In this document: positions 35,989 through 49,555 of the stretch, piece after piece | How the letters are laid out: each line of letters starts with the position of its first letter | Position numbering within the stretch: the first letter of the stretch is position 1 | DNA from: Hyaloperonospora brassicae | Lineage: Eukaryota; Oomycota; Peronosporomycetes; Peronosporales; Peronosporaceae | Reading direction: 5' to 3' | Assembly: GCA_947650285.1 (NCBI GenBank) | Contig: CANTFL010000138.1 | Span: 248,001 to 312,000 of the forward strand | Length of the DNA stretch: 64,000 nt | The notes under the pieces: model-generated | Told to the model about the DNA's origin: nothing | Databases searched by the model: none | Seen by the model: the letters and a program-made list of their open reading frames with translations, nothing else | Made by a program: the position numbers and the translations under genes

Positions 35989-37470
35989 ATGAGCCGCGCG
36001 ACCGCCAGCGGCCGTCCCCGTCGGCCCAGCGCCGCTGCTGCTGCTCCTCCTGAGCCCGAGACGCTCGTGCTGCGCGCTACACCGTCGATCAAGCGCTACA
36101 ACATCGCGCGCTTCGACGTGCCCGAGCTGCCGCACTTCAGCGCGTGTGCCCAGCCCGTGATGATGTACCGAGAGCCCGAGCGCGTGGACGACGAAGACGA
36201 GAAGGACGACGACGCGCCCGTGGGGTTCAATCCCGCGCTGCGGAAGCGGCGTCGCCGTCGTCGCAAAGACACGCGCACGGCTGGCTGGATCATTGAAGAC
36301 AGTGCGGGGCAGAACAAGTTCAACGGCACGTTCGAAGGCGGCCAGTCGTCCACGTACATGCTCTTGGTGAAGAACCGGCACAATGACGAGTTTAGCGTCA
36401 TGCCCGTGGAGCAGTGGTTCCGGTTCAAGAAGCCGCTGAACTACCGGACGTTGACGCTCGAGGAGGCCGAGGAGATGAACAATGAGAAGAAGCGCGCGGT
36501 CGAGCGCTGGCTCATGAAGCACAGGCTCGCTGGTGAAGACAAGACGGACGCTGCAGGCGCCGAGACAGTGAGTGCACCCCGTGTCCGCACGGGCGCGATG
36601 CCGACTGCTTCGTCGTATTCTGCTGCTGTAAGTTCGGCAAAGGGGACAGCTGAGGGGGACGATATCTTTGGTGCCGCGGAGACGGTGCGTCGTCCACGTG
36701 CTCCGCGGTCGAAAGCGCGTGGCGAAGGAGCGACAGGCGAAGATGGTGGTGACTTTGAAGAAAAGTTTGATGATGACGAGAGTGATGCTGAGATCCATCA
36801 CGACGAACCGCAAGGGCTGGAGTCGGACTCGGACGAAGATGAGTTTGAAGTAGACCCGGAAGGAACTGGCAAGTTGACGGAGACAGGTCAAGCCATGAAG
36901 GACTTGCTGAAGCGTGCCCAGAATGGAGAGATGCTGGAGAACAACAAGGACAAGGAGGACGAGGACGACGATGAAGAAGACGACAATTTCACGGCCAAAG
37001 ATATGGATGTCATCAAGCGTGACCTGGGCGGGAACATCATCCGCGACCGGTCCGTTGCTATGGAAGATGACGCTGCCTCGGGCGATGTCAAGGCTGCAGA
37101 CAATGCTGCGGATGCTGGCGCTACTGTAGACTTGAACGGCAAGGCAAAAGGTGCAGCAACGGTCGGTGCTGATGGCGCTAGCGGGAAGCGGAAGGCGGAC
37201 GACAGCCGTGCGAAAGAAGAGACGTCCCAGAAGATGTCGAAGACGTCGGCAGCTGCGTCTTCTAACAAGCTCACGGAGGCCGGTGTGCAGCAGGAGCTTA
37301 TTCGCTACGGCGGACGCATGCGCACGCGAGATTTGCTGCGGAAGCTGAAGAAGCTGATTACTACGGACAATGATAAGGCTCTGCTGAAGGACATTTTGCG
37401 TACCATTTGCGACGTGGAAGTCGACGCAATTGACGGTCGCTTGCTGGTGTTGAAGTCGCAGTTCCGTTAA
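35989..37470 (+). CDS. GTF2F1: Transcription initiation factor IIF subunit alpha (RAP74)
   Basis: Forms TFIIF with the beta subunit, escorts RNA polymerase II to the promoter and supports initiation and early elongation in the nucleus. The intronless product has 493 aa. The N-terminal part (about residues 75-190) contains the RAP74 dimerisation region, with AGWIIEDS, NKFNGTFEGGQSSTYMLLVK and VEQWFRFKKPLNYRTLTLEEAEE. The middle (about 200-395) is a long, acidic, disordered linker with Asp/Glu runs and Lys clusters. The C-terminal about 70 residues, from NKLTEAGVQQELIRYGG to LLVLKSQFR, are the winged-helix domain. The ATG at 35,989 is the first in frame, and the upstream frame has no ATG. Intact, the only gene in a 21-kb AT-rich repeat region. 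The identification rests on both terminal domains. Confidence 0.93.
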   Translation: MSRATASGRPRRPSAAAAAPPEPETLVLRATPSIKRYNIARFDVPELPHFSACAQPVMMYREPERVDDEDEKDDDAPVGFNPALRKRRRRRRKDTRTAGWIIEDSAGQNKFNGTFEGGQSSTYMLLVKNRHNDEFSVMPVEQWFRFKKPLNYRTLTLEEAEEMNNEKKRAVERWLMKHRLAGEDKTDAAGAETVSAPRVRTGAMPTASSYSAAVSSAKGTAEGDDIFGAAETVRRPRAPRSKARGEGATGEDGGDFEEKFDDDESDAEIHHDEPQGLESDSDEDEFEVDPEGTGKLTETGQAMKDLLKRAQNGEMLENNKDKEDEDDDEEDDNFTAKDMDVIKRDLGGNIIRDRSVAMEDDAASGDVKAADNAADAGATVDLNGKAKGAATVGADGASGKRKADDSRAKEETSQKMSKTSAAASSNKLTEAGVQQELIRYGGRMRTRDLLRKLKKLITTDNDKALLKDILRTICDVEVDAIDGRLLVLKSQFR

Positions 37471-40365
37471 TTTGCTGCGAGGGCTGCGCGGCGTCAACGC
37501 TCGGTCAAGCAGATGAGGTTTATACACCAGCAGGCAACTTCTCGATGTGTCTGCAGTCCACTGGCATGTCGTTGGCGTAGCTTTGTTGTACGATGCTCTT
37601 GCGAGGACCCAGAGAGGCAGTGGCGTCACTCTGGTCGTGCATTCGGTACCTTTTGTCGTTGTGTGATAAGCTAGAACAAGTTGGACGTGGCATGATAGCG
37701 TTGACCTCAATGCTCACTCAATCTCTGAACTGCGCGTTGCCATCACGTCTGTTTTGCCCTTTCGTGACCATGAGCGGTTGAGTAAAGGTACATTTCTGTA
37801 GCAAGCATTGCAAAGCTGCGCCTAGCAAGTCACCACCGTAGTGATCGTTGTGATACGAACGAATCCTACTGCATATCGAATGCAAGTTAGCTTTTCGTTA
37901 AATCCGACCTCGACGCCCGTCGAACACCGATACTGTTCCATGTCATGTATTGCGTTCGGCGATGAAAAGATATCTTACCGTTGTCAATCCAGGTCTGAGC
38001 CTATTTCGCTCATGCTTTACTATAAATGGGATGGTGTCGTCCTAGCCACGACGAATATCCAGCACCACTGAGCGGCTTCTCGCCTTTATCCCCAGACGTT
38101 CTGAGCCTAAAGATGAGCAAATATGCAGACCAAAATGTAAGGCCTTATCGCACACGTACTTCATGCTGAGTACCTGCTCTTCCTCGCGTGGTCATTTGCA
38201 ACTGCCGCCCTTGATTCCGGTATTTGTAAAGCAGTGGTCTACTTCAATGTCGTAGCCTGTCACTTCCTGGAGCCACTGTTTTTGCTTACTTGTGAAGGCA
38301 AAGCCCACGTATGTAAGCCTTGCACGAACCGTTCAGCGCTGATATCGTTAGAGGAAGGTGGATCCGAAGGAACAGAAGCACTATCTTTTGATAACGATCG
38401 TAGCTTCCATATGCGCACACGGACTCTTCGCACGCATAGATGGGCTGATCGTCTACGCATTGCTTGGAGCGCATGGTTGCGGTTATGGTAGTATGAACGT
38501 ACTGACAGGACACATCGGCGGATCGTCGACATAGAAATTTCCTGGATATTGCAATTGCATCGTCTGCAACATCATTGCGAAGCTCTCGAAATAGTGCAAA
38601 TGTAACGCCAGAGTACCTGCAAAGATTCCTCGCATCGTAAAAGGCACGTGTTCGATACCAGTCGTAAGGATGGTAAGGGCCTCATTGCGTATGTGTCCAG
38701 GATGAAGCTCCCGCACCTTCTCTAGGTGACGTCAAAGCTCGAAAAACGACAATTTCATCATCATATGAGCCGAAGAAATGACCGAGGAGAGTGATGCGGG
38801 TCTCAACACCACCATTATTGAACTATATCCGATCAGATGGCGTGACCGCTTCCGTTCACGGATATAGTTTTGTCAGCATACCCATGATGCTGTAGCACAA
38901 TTACATATGCAGTGCTTTGTCAGATCATAGCATGAACTGTGATAAAGCAGTTTGTAGTGAAAGCATTGCAACAGCTTTACTGTGCTGAGAACATGCAGCG
39001 GTGATCATGTTACAATCGATAGACCACTTCATCGCCGATTCTCGGAAAGCAGGGGTGCGATATGCTCTAATAATGTCGACACGTAAATGCGATAAGCACG
39101 GACCATCCGTGTGTATCCTTTGCGAAACTTACGTGGAGAGATCAGCAATTGTATAGACGTATGCTATCAACACCGTTTAATGACGCATTGGCAGATGTGG
39201 AATCCACGTGTTTTTACGAAAGATCTAAAACGCTCATTTCATAATTAATCAAGGGACGAATCGGAATGAAGCAGTTGTTATGCACGTAAAGTATGATCGA
39301 TATCGCCATAAATGAAGCGAAAATGTCATAATCGGGACGGCTTACTATTGTAACGCATTTACCATTCGTAGTTCGGTCTGCTTGGCGAGTGGGGCTAGCT
39401 CGTAAGCCAGCGCTTTTTTGGGATTATTCGGAGTTCAACAAAGGCCCTTACCAATATAATTGTAGTGTACATGCGGTACATTTGGCCGTTCATTATTGCA
39501 TAACTTGCTTGAGCATCCCGATAAACACAAACACATAGATGGTCTCGACCAACGAATAGTGAATGTAGCATTTTGTAATAGACCATAAGTTCCAACCAAT
39601 CACCAACTACTTCTCGACGTGATGCAGAAGACACTCCATTCTAGTAGTAATTTTTGAGAAATCGTAACTTGTGAGATATCGTCGATCGTATACCCAAATG
39701 CCTTATATACAGCGTACCAAAGCCCCTGCCTGATGGACGGTACACGAAATGTCTACCAGTCGACCGAAAAGTCAATGATACTTCAGCAGAATGAATGAAA
39801 TCGTTTGCTAGCGAGTACGATAATACGTGCGTGTCTCAGCTGCGACCACAGTGTAGGCCTGACCTTTGCGGCCGTAAGCGGAAGCATATTGATGCGCTCT
39901 TCGCTAGGAATAGTTTTTCTAGTACCCTCTGCGAGCAGTTTTACATTCTAGGCGAATCCTCTTCGTGGGCCGTATTTGCGCTCGGGCAGAAGGCTGGTGA
40001 ATCGAGTACGGATGTAGAATAGCTCCAACTTGCTATAGCTGTCGTTGGTGATTTTTGACATTCCATTGACCACGAAAATTTCAGCCCATTCCATTCCTCA
40101 TCTTTTGGCCTGCACTCTGTGCTGCCTCTCGTGGCGCACACAACGGCAGTAATATCTCCCGTTACCTGGGCTTTACTATCTGGGATCTTTCGGTCAGGTT
40201 AAGATGGCTAAATACTTGGAAGTATTCAACTCGTTACTATTGTTTGTGAAGAGCCCAAAATAAGATGTTACGACCAACAGTACTTACCGATCCATCTTGA
40301 TGCGTCACCTCAGCATTTCTCTCGCGTAAACGTCAGTCGACAAAAATGTAGTGTAAATTTCTTGC
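37471..40365. other. Intergenic and repeat-derived DNA, no gene seen
   Basis: Downstream of TFIIF alpha. The first about 400 bp probably include the 3' UTR and terminator, without a recognisable signal. After that the DNA becomes AT-rich and frames are short. Nothing with a domain, no LTR pair other than the copia element that starts at 40,366. Confidence 0.4.
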
Positions 40366-40587
40366 TGTTAGGAGTCAACTCACAAAGGTAAATACAGAGT
40401 GCACACAATTCGATGCAAAATTCGAAAAGTTCAACTGACTTCGTTATCTTTTTCTGGATTCCAGCAAATGTCATTGGCAGAAGATGTTACTGAATGAACC
40501 ACCGACAGCTGCTTTACGCAAACATGATGCGACAATGATTCTCGTACCACATTACTGGAACATCCACTTGATGCGTGACCTTCAATA
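40366..40587 (-). repeat. Left (3') LTR of the old copia element
   Basis: Starts TGTTAGGAGTCAA and ends TTCAATA. Aligns without a length difference to 45,267-45,488 (shared CACAAAGG, GATGCAAAAT, TTCGTTATCTT, CGCAAACATGAT, CTTGATGCGTG). Confidence 0.75.
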
Positions 40588-43500
40588 ATCCTCCAGGTCG
40601 GAACTGTGCTTAACAAAACACTAGATCCTTGCTTTGACACATTCGACACGAATCAATTTGTTCCAAACCGTCGATTTGGATCAATTCAACCAGTCTTGGC
40701 TAGCCAATGCCTTTCCCAGTATGTCCGCAGGCATAATCGAAGTTTCTCGACACTCGAGTTTATAATTCCACACTTCGTACGATCACCTACGAACTTGATT
40801 CGCACATCAATATCAATGACCTAGCTCGATGCCTTCTCTCGGTCGAGCAACTTCAAAATGTGTTGTTATCCACTCGCACTGGTGCTAGTTCCTCAAACTA
40901 TAAATTAAACTCTTGTAAACTTCGCGAGCACTCAAAACGTTTTCGAGCTATAATTGGTGCATCAGTAATCTCGTCCCCATAGTTCAAAACGACACTCAAT
41001 CTGGATTCTTGCATACCTAGCTCACTGGCATGTCGTCAATCGAAGATTAAATTACCAGTGAAGGACTTTATGTCACCCTTGTCAGAAGCAAACTTTGTAT
41101 AACTGTTTCAAATTGCTCGCAAAATATCGGATGTACTTATTTTTGAAGTCAATAGCGACACAATGTTTTTAGTCTCAGACAGATTCCGATCCATCCTCTT
41201 AGCAAAAATGATAATTATCTGTTGCTGGATGATAGATCCGTATAGACGATTTGTGAACCTCAAATGAGATGTCTGTCCTAATTTATTGCGAAGTTCATCG
41301 TGACTGGCAAGATGCATCGCGACATTCATAGCAAACTTCCAAAGAGTGAATGGAAAACGTTTATCGTCTCCATAAAATCTCCTTTGAATACTGGCAAAGG
41401 TACAATAGACGATATTTTGATCTCATTGCAATCTTGGGGTACGGGAACACTTGCTCTGTGTCCCATTTCGAAGCCGTGCTTTTTAAGCATGCCGCAATAT
41501 TCATTTCTTATTCTGAATCGTACCACGCTTCTATATCATTTAACTACACATGCTTATAATCTTACGACGACGTCCTAGGTTCTTCACTGACAGCGAAATT
41601 TACTCGTCGGAGAAATTGCCCACAGAACTTTGGTCAGTTTCCGTAATCAGTAGGCCATCCACGTCACATTCCGCCAATCAATCTCTGAACACGTGTCCAT
41701 GACACACAAATACACATATCTGTGATATTTTATATAGAGTCAATATTAACCAACTTCTGTTGTAATTTACTCCACGGTCCTTCTCCTTGCTTCATCCCGT
41801 ACAACGATTTTTCTAGCTTCAATGGGAGGCTATCGTTGCTTGTCACACCCAATATTTTCTTCGTGACTTCGTCAACCTGCATTACCTGCGGTAAGTGGAT
41901 GTAGATACCAAAGTCTTTGTCCTTTAGCTTTCACATAAGCGCTTAGTTTATCACCGTGCTTTGCAGGTACTCTCCATTTTCTTGCTAGAGCAAAAACAAT
42001 TTCGCTGCGAATGTCGATCAAAGCTGCAATTGTAACTCCAAAATTCACCTTGAAACTTGTTCGTACCCACATGAGACAGATCTCGCCTTTAAATACTCAA
42101 CACCACCTTAAGCGTCGCGCTTGTCTGTAAAACAACTTTTCGACAATTATCGAACATTTTGGAAGCCTTGACAATGCCCCAAACTCCATTATCCTTCAGA
42201 GCTTGCGATTCTCCCAAAATCAGTTTCATCCACCCTCCATTGTGATTAGTGCGCATAGCTTGACCAAAATTTCTAGGATCAGATGTTGTGACCACGTTTA
42301 CAACAGACTCTTGATTGTCCAAACGCTCAATTCCTTGGCCATGTCATAGACTTTATTCTTTGGATACAGACCTTGTCACAAATTTCTTATTTCTTGCCAC
42401 GGATTTATTCTTCATCTTCAATATTTGGTACTTACGACTTGCCGAATCCTTCAATGTTTGGGATTTGGGATTACTTCCCTCTTGAACTTGATCTCGCGCA
42501 AAGCGATTCTTTTCCAGACGAGTACCATTATGCAGATGTAATTTTCTATTCGCTTGTTATAGGCATTTTCTGGTTTTTCAATATGTTGTACATGCTGTGA
42601 GACAACAACCAGGTTTTTTCGGCAGTCGAACACGTAGCCCTTTTGTCTATCCACGAAAGCCAATGATAATCCCATTATGTCTCTTCGTCAAAGCCAATGA
42701 TAATCCCATTATGTCCAATTAAAGCAACAATCTTCTTCCTGGGATCTATGTACACTGTACATGTTGACCTACAAACGAAAATTTCACCAAGAGAAAGGGT
42801 CTAGTTCGTCAGCGCCTTCATCAGTGATATTCGCCCAACATTCGAATTTGTAGTGGCTCGCTTCAAAATATAAGCAGCATGTTTAACCGCATCACTCCAG
42901 AAATTGAACGGTAATTCAGCGCTAGATATCGTGTAACGGATCATATCCAGAAATATTCGGTGCAAGCGCTCAGCTATTCCCATACTGGCTTGATTCTTGC
43001 TTCACTTCGCTGTGTTGCAACGCCCGACTTGTTGCCGTTTGGCCTACTTTTTAATACTTTCCTTCTGTGTACGTGCGAAGAAAGTGCACACGACAAATGA
43101 TATCTGACATTTTCGGGAAAAAGTGTCAGATTTTATTTACTTCTTTGCCACAGCTTCTTTCGTGAGAGCAAGAAAGACACGACAATAAATGATATTTTGG
43201 TCAACCAAATTGATAATGTACCGACTATTCAACAGATCGTTTATAGTCCTCAAAATCTTGATGTCTGAACGAATGACACCTCCCACTCTAGTAATCGATA
43301 AGTGTTGCCCAGCGTCTTTCCTTGGCTGTTTGTTCTTTGTCTGGTTACCTTAAAAGAGAATGTAACAAATATCACGACGCTTGTCCGTAAGCATAATATC
43401 ACATAAAGAGTATTTAGCTAGTGTTAAGATTTTCACGTATTTTCGTAAATTAAAAATCCAAAACATTTGTGAATATTTATCAACTTGCTGTTTTTAACAT

Positions 43501-45266
43501 CAGAGGAAATTGGACACTTGCAACTTCACCCAATATCGCCATGACATTCCGACCGATTCTACAAAGTTTTCCATCACTCGGCACAGCATTACACGATATT
43601 TTCGAATCGTTTGAACCCCGAAAGCCACAACTCCTGTAGCTTAATCTGACAAGATACGTTGTGTACTATTGGACCCAAATGTGTTACAATTTGATCCAAT
43701 GTTCCATACGACATTATCTATGATAAACGTTTTCAGCAGACTATACCTCCGTAAGAGTCAGCACATGTTGAGCTCCACAAGCTCGTACGTTAATTGTCAC
43801 CGTGCCTTTTTACTAAATGAAGCGGCTGTCTACCGGGTTCAGGACAAAAACCTTAACGAAATTTAGCATTTATAAGTCATGATGTGTCGCTGACCAGATA
43901 TCTGCTGGGTTCGCTATCTAAAATCCAGACATCATCACGTTGTCTCGAAACTCCTTTCTCAGCAAGCGATATGTTTGTCCGAGATCCTTGTGAATGTTTG
44001 CGTTTGGGACACGCTGCCTTCAAATGTTCCACCTCGCGACTCAAATGACGATTGCGCGTTTCTCCTCGTTGTGAATCGGAAATAAAATCATCAATTATTT
44101 AAATAATCTTTTTCGGCCAAAAGGTCTTTCTTTCTAAGTATGCACTCAAACGCTTACGCAAAGTGAGCGATCTATTCTGCATGCACCAGTTAATTTGCTC
44201 TCTTTTGATCACCCATGGCCAGCAGAATCATCCACATGCCACAGAGACGTACTGCGCACTTTTGTTCAAAACCAAAAAATTACCAATATTACCACAAACT
44301 TCGGAAATGGCCGTCCGACACAGGTAATGTTCTGGCCATCTTTGGTTCGTTTCCTTTATTGGATTGAAAGCTATATCGCTGAAGGCCGGTGTAATGCTTG
44401 CTCAAAAATATTCCAGATTCTTCATAACGTACTGCAAAGTGGTTCATAACTCCACCATATCTCATTTGGATGTTGTAATATCTATCTGCATTCCCCGAGA
44501 AAGGACAAGCAAAGTAATTTTTTCTTCACAGTTGCCGGCCATTTCAATGAACAGGACGCTTGCGCCGAAGCAGTTTGTCGCATAAATCTCCGACCCAATT
44601 CCGTTGATCCGGACTTAAGGACTTCTTATAGCTCGTGTTCAATAAAAGGACGAATGCAGAGCTTCTTTTGCCTTGTCTTCGCATATCTCACTAATTTAAA
44701 TGACCCTGAGCTTGATCATACTCATTTGGGTTGTGATGTTGCATGGATTTATGCCCTCCACCTTTGGGCAGCATACCCAGAATCCCAAGTCCCGGGTCAG
44801 CTTGACCACGATCGTTTTGGCTTGGGCTATTATATTCGAGATTTCCTGCGCTAAGCGACACATTTCCTTCAATTGGCCTCCTCGGAATCAGCATCGGCAT
44901 AGTTAATGACCCTGACAAGCTGTTAATGTGCATTCTTGTCCCATTTCTCAGGGCTAAAACAAACAAACTTGAGTATCGAGACAAAGTTTTGTGTGTTCCT
45001 ATGTCTCCCACGCTCTTCCTAAAATTTCATCATCTTTGACTATAAATTCAAGCTCATCCTGACTTCCCGTAATCTCTTTCATTGACATCAGGAGTTCTGG
45101 CGCGACTTCAATTCTGGTGGTGACATTTTACACCGCATAGATAAGGCCTGGCTTGAACTTCTCTTCAAAACCACCATGATGACATACCCTATCGTGATTA
45201 GTGGCAGGAGCTTCTTCCGCATGCGCGTGACGGCCCCTGTGTGCCGCATACGTTGGGGTCATAACC

Positions 45267-45488
45267 TGCTAGAAGTCAATACACAAAGGCAAAAAGACAA
45301 AGGACACACAACTAGATGCAAAATATAGAGTTTTGTCGATTTCGTTATCTTCTTCTAGCTTCTAGCAAAACTCATCTGCAGAATAAATTACCATATGCAA
45401 CTTCAACAACTACTCGACGCAAACATGATTTTACAGTGATTCTTGTAGCATTGTACTGGAATATACGCTTGATGCGTGCTTTTCAACA
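45267..45488 (-). repeat. Right (5') LTR of the old copia element
   Basis: Starts TGCTAGAAGTCAA and ends TTCAACA. Read on the minus strand it begins TGTTGAAAAGC, a usual copia LTR start. The internal side reads GGTTATGACCCC, a plausible primer-binding site. Confidence 0.75.
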
Positions 45489-46429
45489 CTTGTTAATACA
45501 TTTGGAGAGAGGGTGAAAACGACATGCGTGGATGTATTTAACGGATCCCAGGAATGTGTACCTTTGGTCATACAGATTTCCATTGTGATGAATTTCTCGT
45601 TTTCACATCTTGTGGTGCGTTTTTTAGTTGAGTGTCTAGTGCATTTTACAATGCTCCTTGATTTTATGGTCATTTTGACAATGTTTTATCCTTATAAATA
45701 CGTCGTTCTGTAAGTCTGTAGCTCTTCGGATAATCTTATACGAAGTTACTACTCACTTAGTTAATCTTGTCGTACTCACCTGATATTATTTTAATATCTA
45801 CTTCAGCATGCTTTGATCCGCGTGCATCCTGTTACATACCTTTATCCGTGCGCTTTTCGTACCATATACCAATGCAAATCTCGCACCATCCATCCTAGCG
45901 TGGGCACTGAAATGAATAATGCCTTGACTTGAAAACCCTGTATATTATGTCCTTTGAAATCGTAATGCTCACATATACATGGTGGTGTCCGAAAAGAGGC
46001 ATAAAACTAGGAAGGCCACGACTAGATGCACACACCATTTTTGTTACGGACACACCCGCCCGCCTAAAATGATGAAAACGACTTCACATTTTGTAGTGCA
46101 GAATAATGTGTGTACGGCACCGTACAATTGTATGTAGAATCACTTAACCGAACTGCTGATAGTGTTTGGCCTAGGGATCTGGCGGTTAAGGACGTGAAAT
46201 CCATCTACTGCAATATAAAAATAACCAATCTTAAACACCTGTCTTGGCCACGCAATTGCGTCTATGTCCCCTCATAATCATACAATACGGCTGAAAACAC
46301 CGGATAAAAAACAAACATGAGCTGAACTCCCAAAATGGCGTACGAAAGCCCTATAGAGAGACAACCGTAGCTGAAATAGCTTCAACCTCCACCTGCTGCT
46401 CTCAATGGAACCAGATTTCTTTCCATGAA
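45489..46429. other. No gene seen
   Basis: AT-rich sequence between the copia element and the Mutator-like remnant. Short frames only, no repeat structure recognised. Confidence 0.4.
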
Positions 46430-46980
46430 CGAAATGGAAACAATCTTAAACGGCTTTGCGGCTATCAAGGGTATGCCATCATCGTCGCCAGATTAAAAGA
46501 AACGAAGCAGGGTCTGCAACTGGTCTACTACAAGTGCGATCGTGGCGAGATCTATAGAACAGCCATAAACTCAGTGACGGTGAAAGGAAGCGACGAGATT
46601 CCAGCATGTTGATGAGTAACTTCGTGCGTAATTGTTTTTTGCATCTTTTTACCCTAAATGATCTGGCTGAACTGGGAAATTTAACGGTATGTACCGCCAC
46701 GTACCTCGTCACAGACGGTAGCCTCAAATTCTACACATACTGCAAGCCGTATGTGTTTGCCCGTTCCTGTCTCGGTAAAAACGTCAAAAAAACGAGTCTT
46801 TGCCACTGTGGATGGTCAGGTCATTCGGCATCATACCATCGGATTGGATACCGTGTTCAAGACAGTAGAGGTTCCAGAAGCCATTGCTCGTTTGTATACC
46901 GCCCTGGTCACGATGGATTAATAGAATCTCGCGCAAGAGTGGATCTGCCGTGCAAGGTCGGGAGATAGAAAGCAGTAGTA
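46430..46980 (+). pseudogene. Mutator-like (FAR1-type) transposon protein remnant
   Basis: The plus strand reads GYQGYAIIVARLKETKQGL then LVYYKCDRGEIYRTAI up to a stop at 46,610-46,612. The GYA...YYKCDRGG-like pattern is the FAR1-type DNA-binding start seen in oomycete MULE-related proteins. After frame changes, protein-like text continues ([16 protein letters not shown] near 46,715-46,755, then [19 protein letters not shown] near 46,800-46,850), ending in stops at about 46,920. This later text may belong to another protein. Clearly broken. Confidence 0.4.
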
Positions 46981-48987
46981 ATTGGCTACGTGTATTAAAT
47001 TGTTTTTTGCACTATAAAATGTGAAGCCGTTTATATCATTTTAACCGGGTGGGTGTGCCCGTAGCAAAAATGGGGTGTGACCCTAGGGGCATGTGCCCCT
47101 AGTCGTGACCAACTAGGAAGAACAGACGAATTACTGCGGCTCGATATAATCATTATACCTTTGTTGCCTACATATTTCATATTTTTAGCAACAGACCTGA
47201 TTTAATCTTTTGAAATTATTTACACTAAACGTCAGCTTTTATCACGACGAGGCAATTAGTGCTCGAAAGATTTAAAAGTACAATGCAACTTGTTATAGCT
47301 TGTAAGTTAAACCTTATAAACTGCGGTGTGTTTTTCGTGGTTTTTTAAAACTTTCGGCTGAACATGGTAGACGTGAGTGGAAGAAATGAGATACCACACG
47401 CTCATAGTTAAATTATTAGAGCCATATAAATTGACAAGCAAGCAATAGGATAGGGCTCGACCTCTGACACCACCAAAGTGACGAGGCACGCGCAACTTAC
47501 ACATGAAACCTAGCCGAAAGATACCTCATAAATGGCGATCCGTAAAGCATGCATCAACCTTTGTAAGTGGTAAAGGGCTACAAAGTTACGCGTCGTATGA
47601 GGTTGCAGCAGATATGACATACCCTACAGTTTTCCTTGAGTGTCTTTGCCTTGTAAACACGCTTTTGAAAATTTTCAGTAAATATTTTTGTCAAGTTACA
47701 ATAGCTACATACGTAGGCGTTCCAGACGATTACCTTTTCTGTTCTTCAAGCTCATAAGTTTTCATAGGATCTATAGCATGTTTTTCTACTTTTACGTCAT
47801 TCACACATACAAAATTGCAGACAATCGATTTTTTGTACGAGCGTCAGCTGGAAGATACTGTGTTGACATATTGCGCGGATAGAGATCGCTCCTTCAATTG
47901 GTATTTGTCATCAACTACAATGGGTCTGCGTTCGATCTGATAATTACAGAAGCATTCGCAGATGAATCTCTGTATGTCATTATAATGTATACATCGTTTA
48001 ATAACCCCATTATCGTCATTCGGGTGGAGCGGTTTTTTAGAATTGAATGTTGAGCCCTCAATACACTCACTATGCCGGAATGCCGACTCATGAAGAAGAT
48101 ACCCAATGCCGCATATGGGCCTATGCTCACTTGTGTTCCCGTCGGCTTGTGGGTTGTATTACTCGGAAGATTCTGGGAGGATGTAGATGTCGGTCTTGAC
48201 AGAGGAAGACCTGGGGGTCCGAGCGGGTATGCTTCACTTGGCAGGTAAGTAGGTGGCCACTCGATCGACTCGGTTGGGAGTGGATTTATATTAAAATCTA
48301 TCGAAAGTTTGTCGCCCCTGTCTTTTCTTTGGTTGTCTCAGGGGTGTTAAGCACCTGTCCTTTTCTTTTCTCCTTAACCACTAGAATGGAGAAGCCTCTT
48401 CCGACAGTGGATCTTCTAGGGGTGCTACTCGAGACAAACTTACAGGCCAGAAGGGTTTCAATTTGCACTTGGTCTTGCGCCGCAACTGCATCCAACGGGG
48501 GAGTACAACGTATATCCCTTTTCCGAAACAGGCGTGCAGACTTTACAAATTCCCTATAAACACGACGAATTCGTGCCAAGAAGATTGAAAATTGTGAAGT
48601 GTATAATGTAGTCCTATATATAATTTAACTTATTTACTCTATTCTCGCCTTACGCTCTGACTCCATATTATGACTGGCCAGGAGTAGCTTAATGTTGAGA
48701 GGCTGATGTATACCAATAATAGGCCGAAATCTTCCGATTAGGGACCGATCCCATCAATGAGGTGCCTAGTTCTTATTTTAAAATAAGAAAACGGGTTCAC
48801 CAATGAGGGGCCGAGGTCTAATTTTAGGGACCGTCCGATGAAGAAATGGGGTCGACTCCTTTCAGTACTATTTATCCGGTACCCTGGATAATGATCTAAT
48901 CTTGATTGGTGTTGCAAGATCTTCTCATTCAAAGCTCGATCCACCTCCGTGGTCCCCTTTCCCTCTGGTTTATTCTCCTTGGTGTAT

Positions 48988-49279
48988 GTGTTGAAATTAA
49001 TGGAGTACATGATTAAGTCGAATGCGCTATTAGCTGGCTACGGTTTGTATCAAGTTGCGTTCAGTTACGGTTTAAGTGAGAAAACTTATCTGCACCAATG
49101 GTATAGTCATGGTCTTGGTAAACAAAGACCGGTTAGCGTGCGTGTGTACGATGCATTTTTATAGTGAGTGGACACGAAAAGCAAAGGATCGTCAACAGCT
49201 TGGGAGAGCATTAAGAAACCACTCCATACATTTTTCACTTTTGCATTGACCACTTATGCAACAGTGCATCACAAGCTTC
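48988..49279 (+). repeat. Dispersed repeat A, copy 2 (probable LTR start)
   Basis: Matches 34,875-35,160 with scattered changes and small indels. Followed about 190 bp later by repeat B, which suggests that A and B are the two ends of one decayed LTR of about 570 bp. Confidence 0.65.
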
Positions 49280-49467
49280 AAGTCAATCTTCGAACAGTGT
49301 GGTCCCTTATATTATTGATTTGTTGGCCTACAGTTCCACATTTTTTAGGGCACTTCACCCCATTTACGTCAGCCAGTACTTATGATTGTCACGCATTGAT
49401 CAATAGAAGGTCCTGTGTATAGGGATTCTGTCATTCGCCCAGTCTATTTCGTATAGTTATAATTTAA

Positions 49468-49555
49468 TGGTCAATAAGTCCATGCGTGCGCGGCCACATG
49501 CGTACCAAGAGGATCTGCGCTGTTTCTTGCAGCCGCCGATGAGTATTCTTCGTAA
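49468..49555 (+). repeat. Dispersed repeat B, copy 2
   Basis: Matches 32,970-33,055 (shared GTCCATGCG, TGCGCGGCCA, AGCCGCC, ATTCTTC). Confidence 0.6.

Larger units (their letters stand above)
40366..45488 (-). mobile_element. Old Ty1/copia element with two 222-bp LTRs
   Basis: Two related LTRs (40,366-40,587 and 45,267-45,488, both 222 bp) flank copia coding remnants on the minus strand. Integrase: GIAERLHRIFLDMIRYTISSA and FWSDAVKHAAYILKRA, 42,801-42,983. An RT start (AMRTNHNGGWMKLI, ALKDNGVWGIVK) lies at about 42,160-42,290. Further RT pieces are LARKWRVPAKHGD (about 41,940-41,980) and GMLKKHGFE...FHSLFGSLL (41,326-41,526). Flanks are CTTGC (40,361-40,365) and CTTGT (45,489-45,493), a 5-bp target duplication with one change. 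The two LTRs are only about two-thirds identical by eye, so the insertion is old. All coding parts are broken; no YVDD was found. Confidence 0.85.

Noticed and set aside
35977..37710. 577-codon open frame antisense to TFIIF alpha
   Set aside because: It mirrors the GC-rich codons of the conserved TFIIF alpha gene and has no domain; the plus strand has both family domains.
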